Shown here: positions 17,115 through 26,159 of the stretch, piece after piece
How positions within the stretch are numbered: position 1 is the first letter of the stretch
Layout of the letters: each line of letters begins with the position of its first letter
Assembly: GCF_042754225.1 (NCBI RefSeq)
Contig: NZ_JBHZAH010000002.1
Location: 1-64,000, forward strand
Length of the DNA: 64,000 bases
Source of the DNA: Rhodococcus_G sp042754225
Lineage (GTDB): Bacteria; Actinomycetota; Actinomycetes; Mycobacteriales; Mycobacteriaceae
Direction of reading: 5' to 3'
Notes under the pieces: model-generated
What the model saw: only the letters and a program-made list of their open reading frames with translations
Told to the model about the DNA's origin: nothing
Database searches by the model: none
Made by a program: the position numbers and the translations under genes

Positions 17115-18401
17115 CTACCGACCTCCGGAGCCGAAACATGCCCGGTACCCGCCGCTGTCGAACGTCGAGGTCGAGCAGTACGTCGCCTCGGGGTAGTACG
17201 CGCCCATCGACGTCGCGGGATCGCTGTGCTGGTCCTGCGAGGCCTGCACCGACTGCGGATAGAACTGCGCGCTCGGCAGCATGTGCCGCATGAAGAGCAC
17301 CTTCTTCGGCACGTCGGTGGATCCCCACGGCAGCACGGTGACGGTCGGATCGGTTGCGGCCGTGGTGGGTACGTCTGCCGGTGCCGCGACCACGTACGTG
17401 TAGTTGCCGGCCGAGTCGACCCGGGTCTGGAAGTCGGCGGCGCACGCGACCACCGGATACGGCGAGACCTGGTCGTTCTGGCACATCGACCAGTACCGCA
17501 CCTGCACGCCGGGTTCGGTCGGCGGCGCCCCGCCCCGGGTGTCCGGGAAGGTCGGGGCTCGGCCGCGGACCACGACGATCCGGCCGGGCTGATAGGTCAG
17601 CCCGGCGCCGAGATACTTGTTGTCGCCGTTGGGAAACAGGCCGGACGTGCTGGCCGGATTGACGAAGGTGGCCTCGGGCACGTTGCCGGGGAATGCGCCG
17701 GAGGCGGCGCCCGCGATCACGTTGTCGAAGGCGGCCGTCAGGGCCTGGTTCACTTGACCGTTCGGGGCGGTGGCGGGATCGAACGCTGCGCCGCAGGTCG
17801 GGACCGGTGTACGGACCGCGCCGTCGCCGCGCACCAGGGTGACCTCCGGCAGCGGTACTCCCCCGGCTGCCGAGTTCCGGTCGTCGGGCACGTACACCCG
17901 GATGATCAGGAACCCGAGCGGCGTGGACTGGCCCGCGGCGGGCAGACCCCGGATCTGGTTGGCGGCGTGGTCCGCCGCTCCGGGCACCACCGTCGCGTGC
18001 CAGCGCCCCTGCGCAGCCGGGGCCGTACCCGGGGCGGCGAAGGGGTTGACGCTGCCGGGATCCGGCGTGATCTGGTTGTCCCGGAGGGTGTCGACGGTGT
18101 CGAAGTTGGTGCCGTAGGTGTTCAGCGACATGTACCGCGCGCGCGGATATTGCCCGGCGAGCTCGATCCGCTCACCCGGGCCCAGCGCGTACGGCAGCAC
18201 CCAGTAGGTCGCGTTGGCGTCCGGAAACGCGACATTGAGCACGGTGCTGTTCGACATGAACTGCCAGGCGCAGCCGAGTTCCGGAGGTGCCTGCGCCTGT
18301 CCCGCGGCGGTCGCCGGGAGCACGCCCGCCATTCCGGTGATCGTCGTGACCGCAGCGATCGCCGCAGTCAGTGTGCGCAGCAACGCCTTCGACAGTCCCA
18401 T
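17115..18401 (-). CDS. Secreted protein of unknown function
   Basis: The 428-aa product starts with a Sec-type signal peptide (MGLSKALLRTLTAAIAAV, cleavage probably after ATAAGQA). The mature part is rich in Pro, Asn and aromatic residues and contains about six Cys, suggesting disulfides outside the cell. Segments such as YPRARYMSLNTYG and PDPGSVNPF look like conserved family motifs, but I do not recognise the family with confidence. The ATG at 18401 is chosen for the signal peptide and a GAGGGGACGGG stretch upstream. The deacetylase gene starts 2 nt after its stop, so the pair is probably co-translated and may act on the same envelope material. Confidence 0.72.
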   Translation of the reverse strand: MGLSKALLRTLTAAIAAVTTITGMAGVLPATAAGQAQAPPELGCAWQFMSNSTVLNVAFPDANATYWVLPYALGPGERIELAGQYPRARYMSLNTYGTNFDTVDTLRDNQITPDPGSVNPFAAPGTAPAAQGRWHATVVPGAADHAANQIRGLPAAGQSTPLGFLIIRVYVPDDRNSAAGGVPLPEVTLVRGDGAVRTPVPTCGAAFDPATAPNGQVNQALTAAFDNVIAGAASGAFPGNVPEATFVNPASTSGLFPNGDNKYLGAGLTYQPGRIVVVRGRAPTFPDTRGGAPPTEPGVQVRYWSMCQNDQVSPYPVVACAADFQTRVDSAGNYTYVVAAPADVPTTAATDPTVTVLPWGSTDVPKKVLFMRHMLPSAQFYPQSVQASQDQHSDPATSMGAYYPEATYCSTSTFDSGGYRACFGSGGR

Positions 18402-18724
18402 TGCCCGTCCCCTCACTGTCGGGTGTAGAGCTCGGTCAGCGGCAACACGATTCGGCGTTCGACTGCGGCGACGGTGGTGGGCCGACCGGCCCGGGCGGCA
18501 GCTCCACCTCGGCCACCGCGATCTCGGGCTACTCGGACCAGGGCCGGCGCGCCCCGCAAGCACCAGTAAACACCCGACGAGGGCCCTTCCATTCGACGAT
18601 CGCGGGAATAGGTCGCGGGGTCGGGCCTTGCAGGCCGGGCCGGTGAGGAGCAAGATCCGATGAAGGCCGGTCGTAGCCCGAGCCTTGGGTGCGAGGCCAG
18701 CGGTACATCGATGCGGAGTCGTGT
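18402..18724. other. Divergent intergenic region between the secreted-protein gene and hypF
   Basis: These 323 bp lie between two divergent genes and should carry promoters for both. I see no clear -35/-10 pair, operator palindrome or small gene. The sequence is GC-rich with short hairpins only (for example GGCCT-TGC-AGGCC). Confidence 0.5.
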
Positions 18725-21127
18725 ATGGGCAGCCACGTACGAGCGAGAGCCCGCGCCAAGTCCGAGCGTCGCCGCGTCACCGTGCGAGGAATCGTTCAGG
18801 GCGTTGGCTTCCGACCGTTCGTCGCGCGCCTCGCCTCCGACCTGGAGGTCGGCGGATGCTGTGGAAACGACGACGGTGGTGTGTTCGTCGAGGTGGAGGG
18901 GCATCCCCAGGTGCTCGACCAGTTCGTCCGCCGGTTGCGGGCCGATGCCCCACCGATCGCGGTCGTCGTGGATCTCGTGTCCGAAACGGTGCCGACGCAG
19001 GGTGATTCGGAGTTCCGGATCGTCGACAGTGTGCACTCGGCTGGTGCCCGCACCTTGATGCCGCCGGACACCGCAACCTGCGTCGACTGCCTGCGCGAAC
19101 TGCGCGATCAGACCGATCGCCGCTACCGCCATCCCTTCGTCAACTGCACCAACTGCGGTCCTCGGTTGACCGTCATCACCGACCTGCCCTACGACCGTCC
19201 GGCCACCACGATGGCGAAATTCCCGATGTGTGCCGCGTGCGCGCGGGAGTACCGGGACCCGACGAATCGCCGCTACCACGCGCAACCGATCTGCTGCCAC
19301 GACTGTGGGCCCCGGGTGTTCCTCGAGGTGGCCGGCCGCAGGGTCGACGGAAACGACGAGGTGCTGCGCGCGGCGCAACGCGCGCTGCGGGACGGACTGA
19401 CGGTCGCGATCAAGGGTGTCGGGGGCTTCCACCTGGTGTGCGATGCCACGAGCGCATCCGCGGTCGCTCGCCTACGCACCCGCAAGCACCGGCTCGCGAA
19501 ACCCTTTGCCGTGATGGCCCGCGACGTGTCGGTCGCGGCGCGGGCGGCCCGGGTGGGCGCCGTCGAGGACGAACTGTTGCAGCACCCGGCGAGGCCGATC
19601 GTGTTGGTGCACAAGCACGAACACGGCGTGGTCGCAGAGCAGGTGGCGCCGGACATCGACGAGCTCGGCCTCATGCTCCCGTACTCCCCGCTGCACCAGC
19701 TGCTGTTCGACCCGGTACCCGGGGACGACGCCCCGGCCGCGCCCGAGCTTCTGGTGATGACCTCCGGCAATCTCAGTGGCGAGCCGCTGTGCTTCGAGAA
19801 TGCCGATGCGCGGTCGCGGCTCGGCGCCATCGCCGACGTGTTTCTGATGCACGATCGCGACATCGCGGTGCCCTGCGAGGATTCGGTGCTCGCGGTGTCC
19901 GATGGTGCGCCGGTCCCGATTCGGCGGTCGCGGGGCTTCGCGCCGCTACCGGTGGTGTTGCAGTCGCCGGGTCCGGCGGTGCTCGCGGTCGGTGCCGAGG
20001 TGAAGAACACCTTCTGCCTGACCAGGCAGGACTTCGCCTTCTGCTCGGCGCATCTCGGTGACATGGGCACCTTGGAGAGCCGGCGGGCATTCGAGCGTTC
20101 GGTTCGGCAGCTGGCGGCGGTGCATCGGTCGGTGCCCGAGCTCGTGGTCGCGGACGAGCATCCGGACTACTCGACCGGACAGTGGGCGCGACGATTCTGT
20201 GACCAGGAGGGCATCCCGCTGCGTACCGTGCAGCACCATCACGCGCACGTGGCCGCGCTCATGGCCGAACACGGCCGCGTCGGCTCCCGAGTGCTCGGTG
20301 TGGCATTCGACGGCACCGGTTACGGCTGTGATCGCACGATCTGGGGCGGTGAGCTACTCGAGGTGGGGCCGGGCATTCTCGACGCCCGCCGCGCGGGACA
20401 TCTGCATCCGTTCTGGCTGCCGGGCGGAGACGCGGGGGTGCGCAATCCCGCCAGGGTCGCGATGTCGTTGTTACACGAGGCCGGTGTTCGCGACGTCGAC
20501 GACCTGCCTTGCACCCTCGCCCTCGCGGCGGACGAGCGTGCCGTGGTGGAGTCGCAGCTGGGCTCGGGCATCGGATGCGTGCGGACCACCAGCGTCGGCC
20601 GCCTGTTCGACGGGGTCTCCTCGTTGCTCGGTGTCCGGCACCGGATCAGCTACGAGGCGCAGGCCGCGATCGAACTCGAGACACTCGCCAGGTCGGCGTC
20701 GCGACCCGTCCGCGTGACGATGCGCGTCGTCGGCGACGAGTTGGTGTTCGACACGATGATTGGCGACCTGGTCGAGGCCCTGCGCGCCGGGACCGGTCGC
20801 GCCGCGCTGGCACTCGGGTTCCACCAGGCCCTCGCGCAGGCAACCGCCCGACTGGTCGCGGACGCCGGCGAACGGACGGGCGTGACGGTTGTCGGGCTGA
20901 CCGGTGGGGTGTTCCAGAACCGCCTGCTCCTCGGGATGCTGCGACGCGATCTCTGTGCGCGGGGGTTCGAGGTGCTCGTGCACGCGCAGGTGCCGGCCAA
21001 CGACGGCGGGATCTCGCTGGGACAGGCGGTTCTCGGCCGGGCCGCGCTCGCGGAGCGCCGCCCGGCGGCAGCGGCGCCCGAAAGCACGGTGACCTCGGAG
21101 AAGCCGGCGATCGGAGTGACGACATGA
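18725..21127 (+). CDS. hypF: Carbamoyltransferase HypF
   Basis: HypF makes the cyanide ligands of the [NiFe] centre: it converts carbamoyl phosphate to a carbamoyl adenylate and passes the carbamoyl group to the C-terminal Cys of HypE. The 800-aa protein has, in order, an acylphosphatase domain (VRGIVQGVGFRPFVARLA, about residues 20-105), a double zinc finger (CVDCLRE, CTNCGPR, CAACARE, CHDCGPR, about 115-200), a YrdC-like domain (about 210-400) and a Kae1-like domain with HHHAHVAAL (about 510) and NDGGISLGQA near the end. ATG at 18725 is preferred because the frame upstream is not conserved. It overlaps the next gene by 4 nt. Confidence 0.95.
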   Translation: MGSHVRARARAKSERRRVTVRGIVQGVGFRPFVARLASDLEVGGCCGNDDGGVFVEVEGHPQVLDQFVRRLRADAPPIAVVVDLVSETVPTQGDSEFRIVDSVHSAGARTLMPPDTATCVDCLRELRDQTDRRYRHPFVNCTNCGPRLTVITDLPYDRPATTMAKFPMCAACAREYRDPTNRRYHAQPICCHDCGPRVFLEVAGRRVDGNDEVLRAAQRALRDGLTVAIKGVGGFHLVCDATSASAVARLRTRKHRLAKPFAVMARDVSVAARAARVGAVEDELLQHPARPIVLVHKHEHGVVAEQVAPDIDELGLMLPYSPLHQLLFDPVPGDDAPAAPELLVMTSGNLSGEPLCFENADARSRLGAIADVFLMHDRDIAVPCEDSVLAVSDGAPVPIRRSRGFAPLPVVLQSPGPAVLAVGAEVKNTFCLTRQDFAFCSAHLGDMGTLESRRAFERSVRQLAAVHRSVPELVVADEHPDYSTGQWARRFCDQEGIPLRTVQHHHAHVAALMAEHGRVGSRVLGVAFDGTGYGCDRTIWGGELLEVGPGILDARRAGHLHPFWLPGGDAGVRNPARVAMSLLHEAGVRDVDDLPCTLALAADERAVVESQLGSGIGCVRTTSVGRLFDGVSSLLGVRHRISYEAQAAIELETLARSASRPVRVTMRVVGDELVFDTMIGDLVEALRAGTGRAALALGFHQALAQATARLVADAGERTGVTVVGLTGGVFQNRLLLGMLRRDLCARGFEVLVHAQVPANDGGISLGQAVLGRAALAERRPAAAAPESTVTSEKPAIGVTT

Positions 21128-21861
21128 CGGTGACACTGCCCGACGCGCCGCTGATCGGCGACGAACTGTCCGCCGACCTCGCGGCCGCAGCGCTCTCGTT
21201 GGCACGTCGGTTCGCCGCGGGCGCCACCCTGTGGGTGGTGTCACCGCAGTGGGAACCGCACGCACATCACGTCGCGGTGGAGTTCGTCCATCCGGTGATC
21301 ATGGGCAAGCGGGCCCTGCCGTCGGTCGCGCTCGTCGAACCGGACCCCCTCGCACAATGTCGGGTCGCCGCGCGTCCGGGCGACGTGATCATCGCTGTGG
21401 CGTCCGCCGACCAGCCCCAGGTGCGCGGCATCATGCGCCGGTCCCCCGCCTGGGGGACCGACACGATCTGGATCGGTTCCGGCGAGCGGCCCCCCGCCGG
21501 AACCGCCACCCACATCCTGTGGGTGCCCTCCGACGACCCGATGGTGCCGGCCACCGGTCGGTTCGTGCTGATGTACCACCTGCTCTGGGAGCTGACCCAC
21601 GTCTGCTTCGAGCATCCCGGCCTGTTGACGCCGACCACCGACGACTGCGCCGGCGAGTCGTGCGTGACGTGCGGCGACGAGGGCAGGCTCGCGGAAGTCC
21701 TGCTGCCGCCCGCGACGGCGCTGGACTCGGCGTTGGTGCGTACGGCAACCGGTGAGGAGTACGTCGACGTGACCGTGGTCGGCGAGGTGTCCGTCGACGA
21801 CCTGCTCCTCGTGCACGGCGGGGCGGCGTTGACCCGCATCGGCGACGAGGGGGTGGCATGA
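21124..21861 (+). CDS. Two-domain hydrogenase accessory protein: SIS-like domain plus HypC/HupF-like C terminus
   Basis: The 245-aa product has an N-terminal alpha/beta part (about residues 20-165; TLWVVSPQWEPHAHHVAVEF, then PGDVIIAVASADQPQVRG), resembling a sugar-isomerase-like (SIS) fold, and a C-terminal part (about 175-245; CVTCGDEGRLAEVLL then VDVTVVGEVSVDDLLLVHGG) resembling the HypC beta barrel. It lacks the N-terminal MCxGxP Cys essential in HypC, so it cannot act as an ordinary HypC. It overlaps hypF and the next gene by 4 nt each. A role in Fe(CN)2CO assembly is likely; the step is unknown. Confidence 0.68.
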   Translation: MTVTLPDAPLIGDELSADLAAAALSLARRFAAGATLWVVSPQWEPHAHHVAVEFVHPVIMGKRALPSVALVEPDPLAQCRVAARPGDVIIAVASADQPQVRGIMRRSPAWGTDTIWIGSGERPPAGTATHILWVPSDDPMVPATGRFVLMYHLLWELTHVCFEHPGLLTPTTDDCAGESCVTCGDEGRLAEVLLPPATALDSALVRTATGEEYVDVTVVGEVSVDDLLLVHGGAALTRIGDEGVA

Positions 21862-22550
21862 CCGAGCGTGAGAGCACGAACTTCCTGTACCCGTTCATCG
21901 ATGCCGAGGAACGCGACACCGAAACGTTGCTGTCCGGCCTCGCCGAGTCCGCCAGGGGCAAAGCCGCCGAGAGCGCCCGCCTGCAGCGCGCCTCCCTCGA
22001 CGAATGGGGGGTGTCGGTGCGCGATGCCGGTGCGCGGATGGCCGAACGCTTCGGAAGACGCGGGCGCCTCTACACGTTCGGCAACGGCGGAAGCTCGACG
22101 GACGCGGCGACGTTGGCCTCGCTCTTCAGTCGACCCGCGCGCGGGCGGCCCGTCGCGGCGTGGTCGCTGGCGGCGGATCAGGCCGTCGTGACCGCGCTGG
22201 GCAACGACGTCGGATTCGAACTGATCTTCTCTCGCCAGATCATCGCGCACGCCGCCGAACCTGACATCGCCATCGCGCTGTCGACGTCGGGGAACTCCGA
22301 CGACCTGCTGACTGCGCTCGCCGAAGCGAGGAAGCGAGGCCTGCTCACGATCGGGTTCGCGGGGCACGACGGGTGCCGGATGGCCACCAGCCCGGATCTC
22401 GACTTCTGTTTCACCATTCGCTCGCAGAGCATCCATCGCATCCAGGAAAGCCACGCCCTGGTCGGGTACGCGCTCTGGTCCGCGGTGCAGACGCACATGA
22501 CCCAGCCCGCGCCGCGCAGCGGGGCGTCAGGATCGGGGGAATCGCAATGA
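21858..22550 (+). CDS. SIS-domain protein, GmhA-like, in the hyp operon
   Basis: The 230-aa protein resembles sedoheptulose-7-phosphate isomerase: LYTFGNGGSSTDAATLASLF is the phosphosugar-binding loop and ALSTSGNSDDLLTALAEARKRG the second SIS motif. GmhA makes heptose for lipopolysaccharide, which this organism should not have, and the gene lies between hypF and hypE with 4-nt overlaps on both sides. It therefore more likely serves hydrogenase maturation, perhaps by binding a phosphorylated small molecule. Function unproven. Confidence 0.75.
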   Translation: MTERESTNFLYPFIDAEERDTETLLSGLAESARGKAAESARLQRASLDEWGVSVRDAGARMAERFGRRGRLYTFGNGGSSTDAATLASLFSRPARGRPVAAWSLAADQAVVTALGNDVGFELIFSRQIIAHAAEPDIAIALSTSGNSDDLLTALAEARKRGLLTIGFAGHDGCRMATSPDLDFCFTIRSQSIHRIQESHALVGYALWSAVQTHMTQPAPRSGASGSGESQ

Positions 22551-23653
22551 CCAGGTCACCGTCGCAGCCCGCCACCCCGGCGGAACGGGAGGGGCGCGTA
22601 CTCGACCGGATAGACGCCTTCCGCAAGCGGCGGCCCCGGCTGCTCGAATCGGTGGTGACGCTCGCACACGGCGCCGGCGGAAAGTCGTCCGCGGCGCTGA
22701 TCGACACCGTCTTCGTCGAGGCCTTTCGCAACCCCGAGCTCGAACAACTGGGAGACGCCGCGGTCCTGGCGGTGCCCGGGGGCGACCGACTGGCGTTCTC
22801 CACCGACTCGTACGTCGTTCAGCCACTGCAGTTTCCGGGGGGCTCGATCGGCAACCTGGCGGTGCACGGCACCGTCAACGATCTGGCCGTGTCGGGGGCA
22901 AGGCCGCAGTGGTTGTCGGCCGGATTCGTCATCGAAGAGGGCTTCGAGATCGCGCGGCTGCAGGAGATCGTGGCGGACATGCGCGACTCCGCGCAGGCCG
23001 CGGGTGTGCAGATTGTCACGGGCGACACCAAGGTGGTGGGCAAGGGTGCGGCCGACGGGATGTTCATCTCCACCGCCGGCGTCGGGGTGATTCCCGCCGG
23101 CCGGCGGATGTCGGTCGAGCTGGTGCGGCCCGGCGACAAGGTTCTGGTGTCGGGCACGATCGGCGAACACGGCATGGCGGTGATGCTCGCGCGCGGTGAA
23201 CTCGCGATCGAGGCCGACATCGCCTCCGACACCGCGCCGGTGAACTTGCTCGTCGAGGCGATGCTCGCGGCCGCGCCGTCGACACGGTGGATGCGCGACG
23301 CCACCCGGGGCGGAGTCGGCACGGTGTGCAACGAGCTCGCGCAGAGCGCCGGCGTCGCGGTGGTGATCGACGAGCAGGCACTTCCCGTCCAGCAGCAGGT
23401 GCTCGGTGCCTGTGACCTGCTGGGCATCGACCCGTTGTACGTCGCGAACGAGGGCAAGTTCATCGCGGTGGTCCCTGCGGCGGAGGCAGATTCGGCGCTC
23501 GCGGCGATGCGTGCGCACCCACTCGGCGCCGCGGCCGAGGTGATCGGCGAGGTGATGAGCGAACCGGAGGGCATCGTGGCGTTGCGCACGGCGTTCGGCG
23601 GCAGCCGGATCGTGGACATGCTCGTCGGTGACCCGCTCCCGCGGATCTGCTGA
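22547..23653 (+). CDS. hypE: Carbamoyl dehydratase HypE
   Basis: HypE dehydrates the carbamoyl group on its C-terminal Cys to thiocyanate using ATP and delivers cyanide to the HypC-HypD iron. The 368-aa protein has the PurM/AIR-synthase fold with LAHGAGGKSS near residue 45, DDAAVL-type sequence (GDAAVLAVPGGD) and an intact C-terminal PRIC ending in the acceptor Cys. It starts with ATG at 22547, overlapping the SIS gene by 4 nt. hypC follows after 30 nt with a GGAGGAAGGAG ribosome site. Confidence 0.96.
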   Translation: MTRSPSQPATPAEREGRVLDRIDAFRKRRPRLLESVVTLAHGAGGKSSAALIDTVFVEAFRNPELEQLGDAAVLAVPGGDRLAFSTDSYVVQPLQFPGGSIGNLAVHGTVNDLAVSGARPQWLSAGFVIEEGFEIARLQEIVADMRDSAQAAGVQIVTGDTKVVGKGAADGMFISTAGVGVIPAGRRMSVELVRPGDKVLVSGTIGEHGMAVMLARGELAIEADIASDTAPVNLLVEAMLAAAPSTRWMRDATRGGVGTVCNELAQSAGVAVVIDEQALPVQQQVLGACDLLGIDPLYVANEGKFIAVVPAAEADSALAAMRAHPLGAAAEVIGEVMSEPEGIVALRTAFGGSRIVDMLVGDPLPRIC

Positions 23654-23683
23654 GCGGGCCACGATCGGAGGAAGGAGAAGGCA

Positions 23684-23956
23684 ATGTGTCTGGGCATACC
23701 GGGCCAGGTCGTCGAGATCGTCGACGCCGACCAGCATCTCGCCAAGGTGGACGTGAACGGCATACGTCGCGTCATCAGCGTGCGCCTGCTCGCGGACACC
23801 GGCCCAGCGGTCGGCGACTGGGTGCTCGTGCACGTCGGCTTCGCGATGTCGAAGATCGACGAGGCCGAGGCGCAGTTGACCCTCGACCAGGTGAAGAAGA
23901 TGGGGGCCGACTACGTCAACGAGATCGACGCATACAACTCGACCGAGATCGCCTGA
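23684..23956 (+). CDS. hypC: Hydrogenase assembly chaperone HypC
   Basis: HypC carries the iron during ligand addition with HypD and hands it to the large-subunit precursor. The 90-aa protein begins MCLGIPGQV, so the iron-binding Cys2 is present, and HVGFAMSKIDEAEA is the usual second block. It lies between hypE and hypD, 31 nt before hypD. A second hypC-like gene (25902-26156) sits at the end of the opposing operon. Confidence 0.95.
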   Translation: MCLGIPGQVVEIVDADQHLAKVDVNGIRRVISVRLLADTGPAVGDWVLVHVGFAMSKIDEAEAQLTLDQVKKMGADYVNEIDAYNSTEIA

Positions 23957-23987
23957 CGACGGGCGACGAGCGAAACGAGGCGGCGCG

Positions 23988-25121
23988 ATGAAATTCGTGG
24001 ACGAATTCCGTGATCCGGCTGCGGCGCGGGCGCTGGTGAAGTCGATCGTCGAACTCGCGGGCGACGACGAGTTCAAGTTCATGGAGGTGTGCGGCGGCCA
24101 CACCCACACGATCTACCGGCATGGGATCGAGCACCTGTTGCCGCCGAATGTCGAACTGGTGCACGGCCCCGGCTGCCCGGTGTGCGTCATCCCGATGGGC
24201 CGCGTCGACGACGCCATGTCGCTCGCCGAGCGGTCGGGCGTCGTCTTCACCACCTTCGGAGACATGATGCGGGTGCCGGGCTCGCGGGGCAACCTGATCG
24301 AGGCGAAGGCCCGCGGCGCCGACGTCCGGTTCGTCTACTCCCCGCTGGACGCGCTGAAGGTGGCTGTCGACAATCCGGACAAGGAGGTGGTGTTCTTCGC
24401 CGTCGGATTCGAGACCACCGCTCCGTCGACGGCGGTGACCTTGGTGCGGGCCAGGCAGTTGGGCGTGAAGAACTTCACCGTCTTCTGCAACCACGTCACC
24501 ATCGTGCCGCCGATCAAGGCGATCCTCGAGTCCCCGGACCTGAGGCTGTCGGGCTTTCTCGGCCCCGGCCACGTCTCGACCGTGGTGGGTCTGCGCCCCT
24601 ACCGTTTCGTGCCCGAGGTGTACGGGAAACCCATTGTGGTCGCAGGGTTCGAACCCCTCGACATCCTGGCGTCCGTGCACATGCTGCTGCGGCAGATCCG
24701 GGACGGTCGGTGCGAGGTGGAGAACCAGTACATTCGGGTGGTCCGGCCGGAGGGCAACACGCAGGCGCTGAAGCTGATGGCCGAGACGTTCGAACTGCGA
24801 CCGCACTTCGAATGGCGTGGTCTCGGATTCATCTCCCAGAGCGCGCTGAAGATCCATCGTGACTATGCCGAGTTCGACGCCGAGGAGAAGTTCTCGATGC
24901 CCGGTGTCCGGGTGGCGGATCCCAAGGCCTGCCAGTGCGGGGAGGTGCTCAAGGGTGTCATCAAGCCGTGGGAGTGCAAGGTGTTCGGCACCGCCTGCAC
25001 CCCGGAGACGCCGATCGGGACCTGCATGGTGTCCCCCGAGGGCGCCTGCGCGGCGTACTACAACTTCGGCCGGTTGCACCGGGAGACCGCGCTGCTGGTC
25101 GGGCAACGCCCGGAGGCGTGA
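23988..25121 (+). CDS. hypD: Hydrogenase expression/formation protein HypD
   Basis: HypD is the [4Fe-4S] scaffold on which the Fe(CN)2CO group is built with HypC. The 377-aa protein shows the conserved blocks MEVCGGHTHT, HGPGCPVCV, FETTAPS, CNHVTIVPPIK and a C-terminal Cys-rich region (ACQCGEVLKG, GTACTPETPIGTCMVS) that holds the cluster. ATG at 23988 is preceded by GAGG. The following gene begins directly at the next base after the stop. Confidence 0.96.
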   Translation: MKFVDEFRDPAAARALVKSIVELAGDDEFKFMEVCGGHTHTIYRHGIEHLLPPNVELVHGPGCPVCVIPMGRVDDAMSLAERSGVVFTTFGDMMRVPGSRGNLIEAKARGADVRFVYSPLDALKVAVDNPDKEVVFFAVGFETTAPSTAVTLVRARQLGVKNFTVFCNHVTIVPPIKAILESPDLRLSGFLGPGHVSTVVGLRPYRFVPEVYGKPIVVAGFEPLDILASVHMLLRQIRDGRCEVENQYIRVVRPEGNTQALKLMAETFELRPHFEWRGLGFISQSALKIHRDYAEFDAEEKFSMPGVRVADPKACQCGEVLKGVIKPWECKVFGTACTPETPIGTCMVSPEGACAAYYNFGRLHRETALLVGQRPEA

Positions 25122-25880
25122 GTGCCGACGCCCGGTCACCGGCTGTTCGCCCGGTATGCGTACGCGCCCAACGCCCTCGGGTACTGCGGTCCGGAGGACA
25201 CACACACGCTCGAGTCGGTGGCGTGCGGCAGCGGCGGTGACGCGGACGTCCCGTCGCTGGCGCGACGGTTCAGCGGCGCCTGGCCCTACCAGCGGCTCGT
25301 CGCCGAGCTGTCCGGGATCGCGGACCCGTTGGACGAGGAGGTCGGTCGGGCCTACTGGACCGGCAGTGAGCTCACCGACCGGATCGACCGGAACCGATTC
25401 GGCCGTCGGCTGCTGGACCGGTTGGCCGCGCAGGCCGGGCACTACTGGGCCCACCTGACACCCGAACTGCTCGGCGAGGCCGCACCTACGCACGCATTCC
25501 ACGTGTTCGGCGTCTACCCGTGGTCGCGGCTACTCGGATCCGGTGCACCGCAACCGCTTCAGGTGCTCGATTCCTGCCGGATCGGCTGGGGCACGGTCAC
25601 CGAGGTGCGCGAGCACGACACGGTGGTGCGGTCCAGCCCGCTCGTCTTCGACGGCACCGCGCTCGGCCTCGGGCCGGACCGCGAGTGCGTGACCCGGTAC
25701 CGGGTGCCCGGCGGCGGGACGTTCGTGTCCGATCTGAGCGTGGGCGACCGGGTGGCGATGCACTGGGACTTCGTGTGCGACCGCCTCGACACTCAGCAGG
25801 AGGCGAGCCTGGAGTTCTGGACCAGATGGCAGCTCGAACGCACCAATCTCAGGCTTGCCGCTCGGGCGCACAACGACTGA
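25122..25880 (+). CDS. Conserved hydrogenase-locus protein (DUF6390-like)
   Basis: The 252-aa product begins at a GTG immediately after the hypD stop and ends the plus-strand hyp operon. It opens with FARYAYAPNALGYCGPED, and contains HAFHVFGVYPWSRLL and a C-terminal segment with many aromatic residues; no cofactor motif or membrane segment is visible. The sequence agrees with what I recall of DUF6390, a family found next to actinobacterial hyp genes; that label is from memory. Function unknown, presumably maturation or stability of the hydrogenase. Confidence 0.72.
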   Translation: MPTPGHRLFARYAYAPNALGYCGPEDTHTLESVACGSGGDADVPSLARRFSGAWPYQRLVAELSGIADPLDEEVGRAYWTGSELTDRIDRNRFGRRLLDRLAAQAGHYWAHLTPELLGEAAPTHAFHVFGVYPWSRLLGSGAPQPLQVLDSCRIGWGTVTEVREHDTVVRSSPLVFDGTALGLGPDRECVTRYRVPGGGTFVSDLSVGDRVAMHWDFVCDRLDTQQEASLEFWTRWQLERTNLRLAARAHND

Positions 25881-25901
25881 GCCGATCGCGTGGCCGGTTC
25901 G

Positions 25902-26156
25902 TCACTCCGCCGCGTCGTCGCGGCTGCGCCCCATCAGCTCCAGCCCGGCCATGGCTCGTTCGGCACCCGCCTGGTCCGTCTTCTCGACGGCGAAACCCAT
26001 GTGAATGACCACCCAGTCGCCCGGCGCCGGACGGGCGTCCTCGTCGAGCATGCCGATGTTCACCTTCCGTTGCTCGCCGGCGACGTCGACCAGCGCGAGC
26101 TGACCGCCGTACCCGTCGAGCAGGCTCAGTACCCGCCCCGGAATGCCCAGGCACAT
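25902..26156 (-). CDS. hypC: Second HypC/HupF-family chaperone
   Basis: The 84-aa protein begins MCLGIPGRVLSLLD with the essential Cys2 and has HMGFAVEKTDQAGAERA, the second HypC block. It is the last gene of the minus-strand hydrogenase operon, 3 nt after the protease gene, and converges on the plus-strand operon across 21 bp. In systems with two HypC paralogues one may act in Fe-ligand assembly and the other with the large subunit; which does what here cannot be told from sequence. Confidence 0.92.
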   Translation of the reverse strand: MCLGIPGRVLSLLDGYGGQLALVDVAGEQRKVNIGMLDEDARPAPGDWVVIHMGFAVEKTDQAGAERAMAGLELMGRSRDDAAE

Positions 26157-26159
26157 GAT

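Noticed and set aside
21858..22550. gmhA for heptose synthesis
   Set aside because: No other heptose or lipopolysaccharide genes are present, and the gene overlaps the SIS/HypC-like gene and hypE by 4 nt each.
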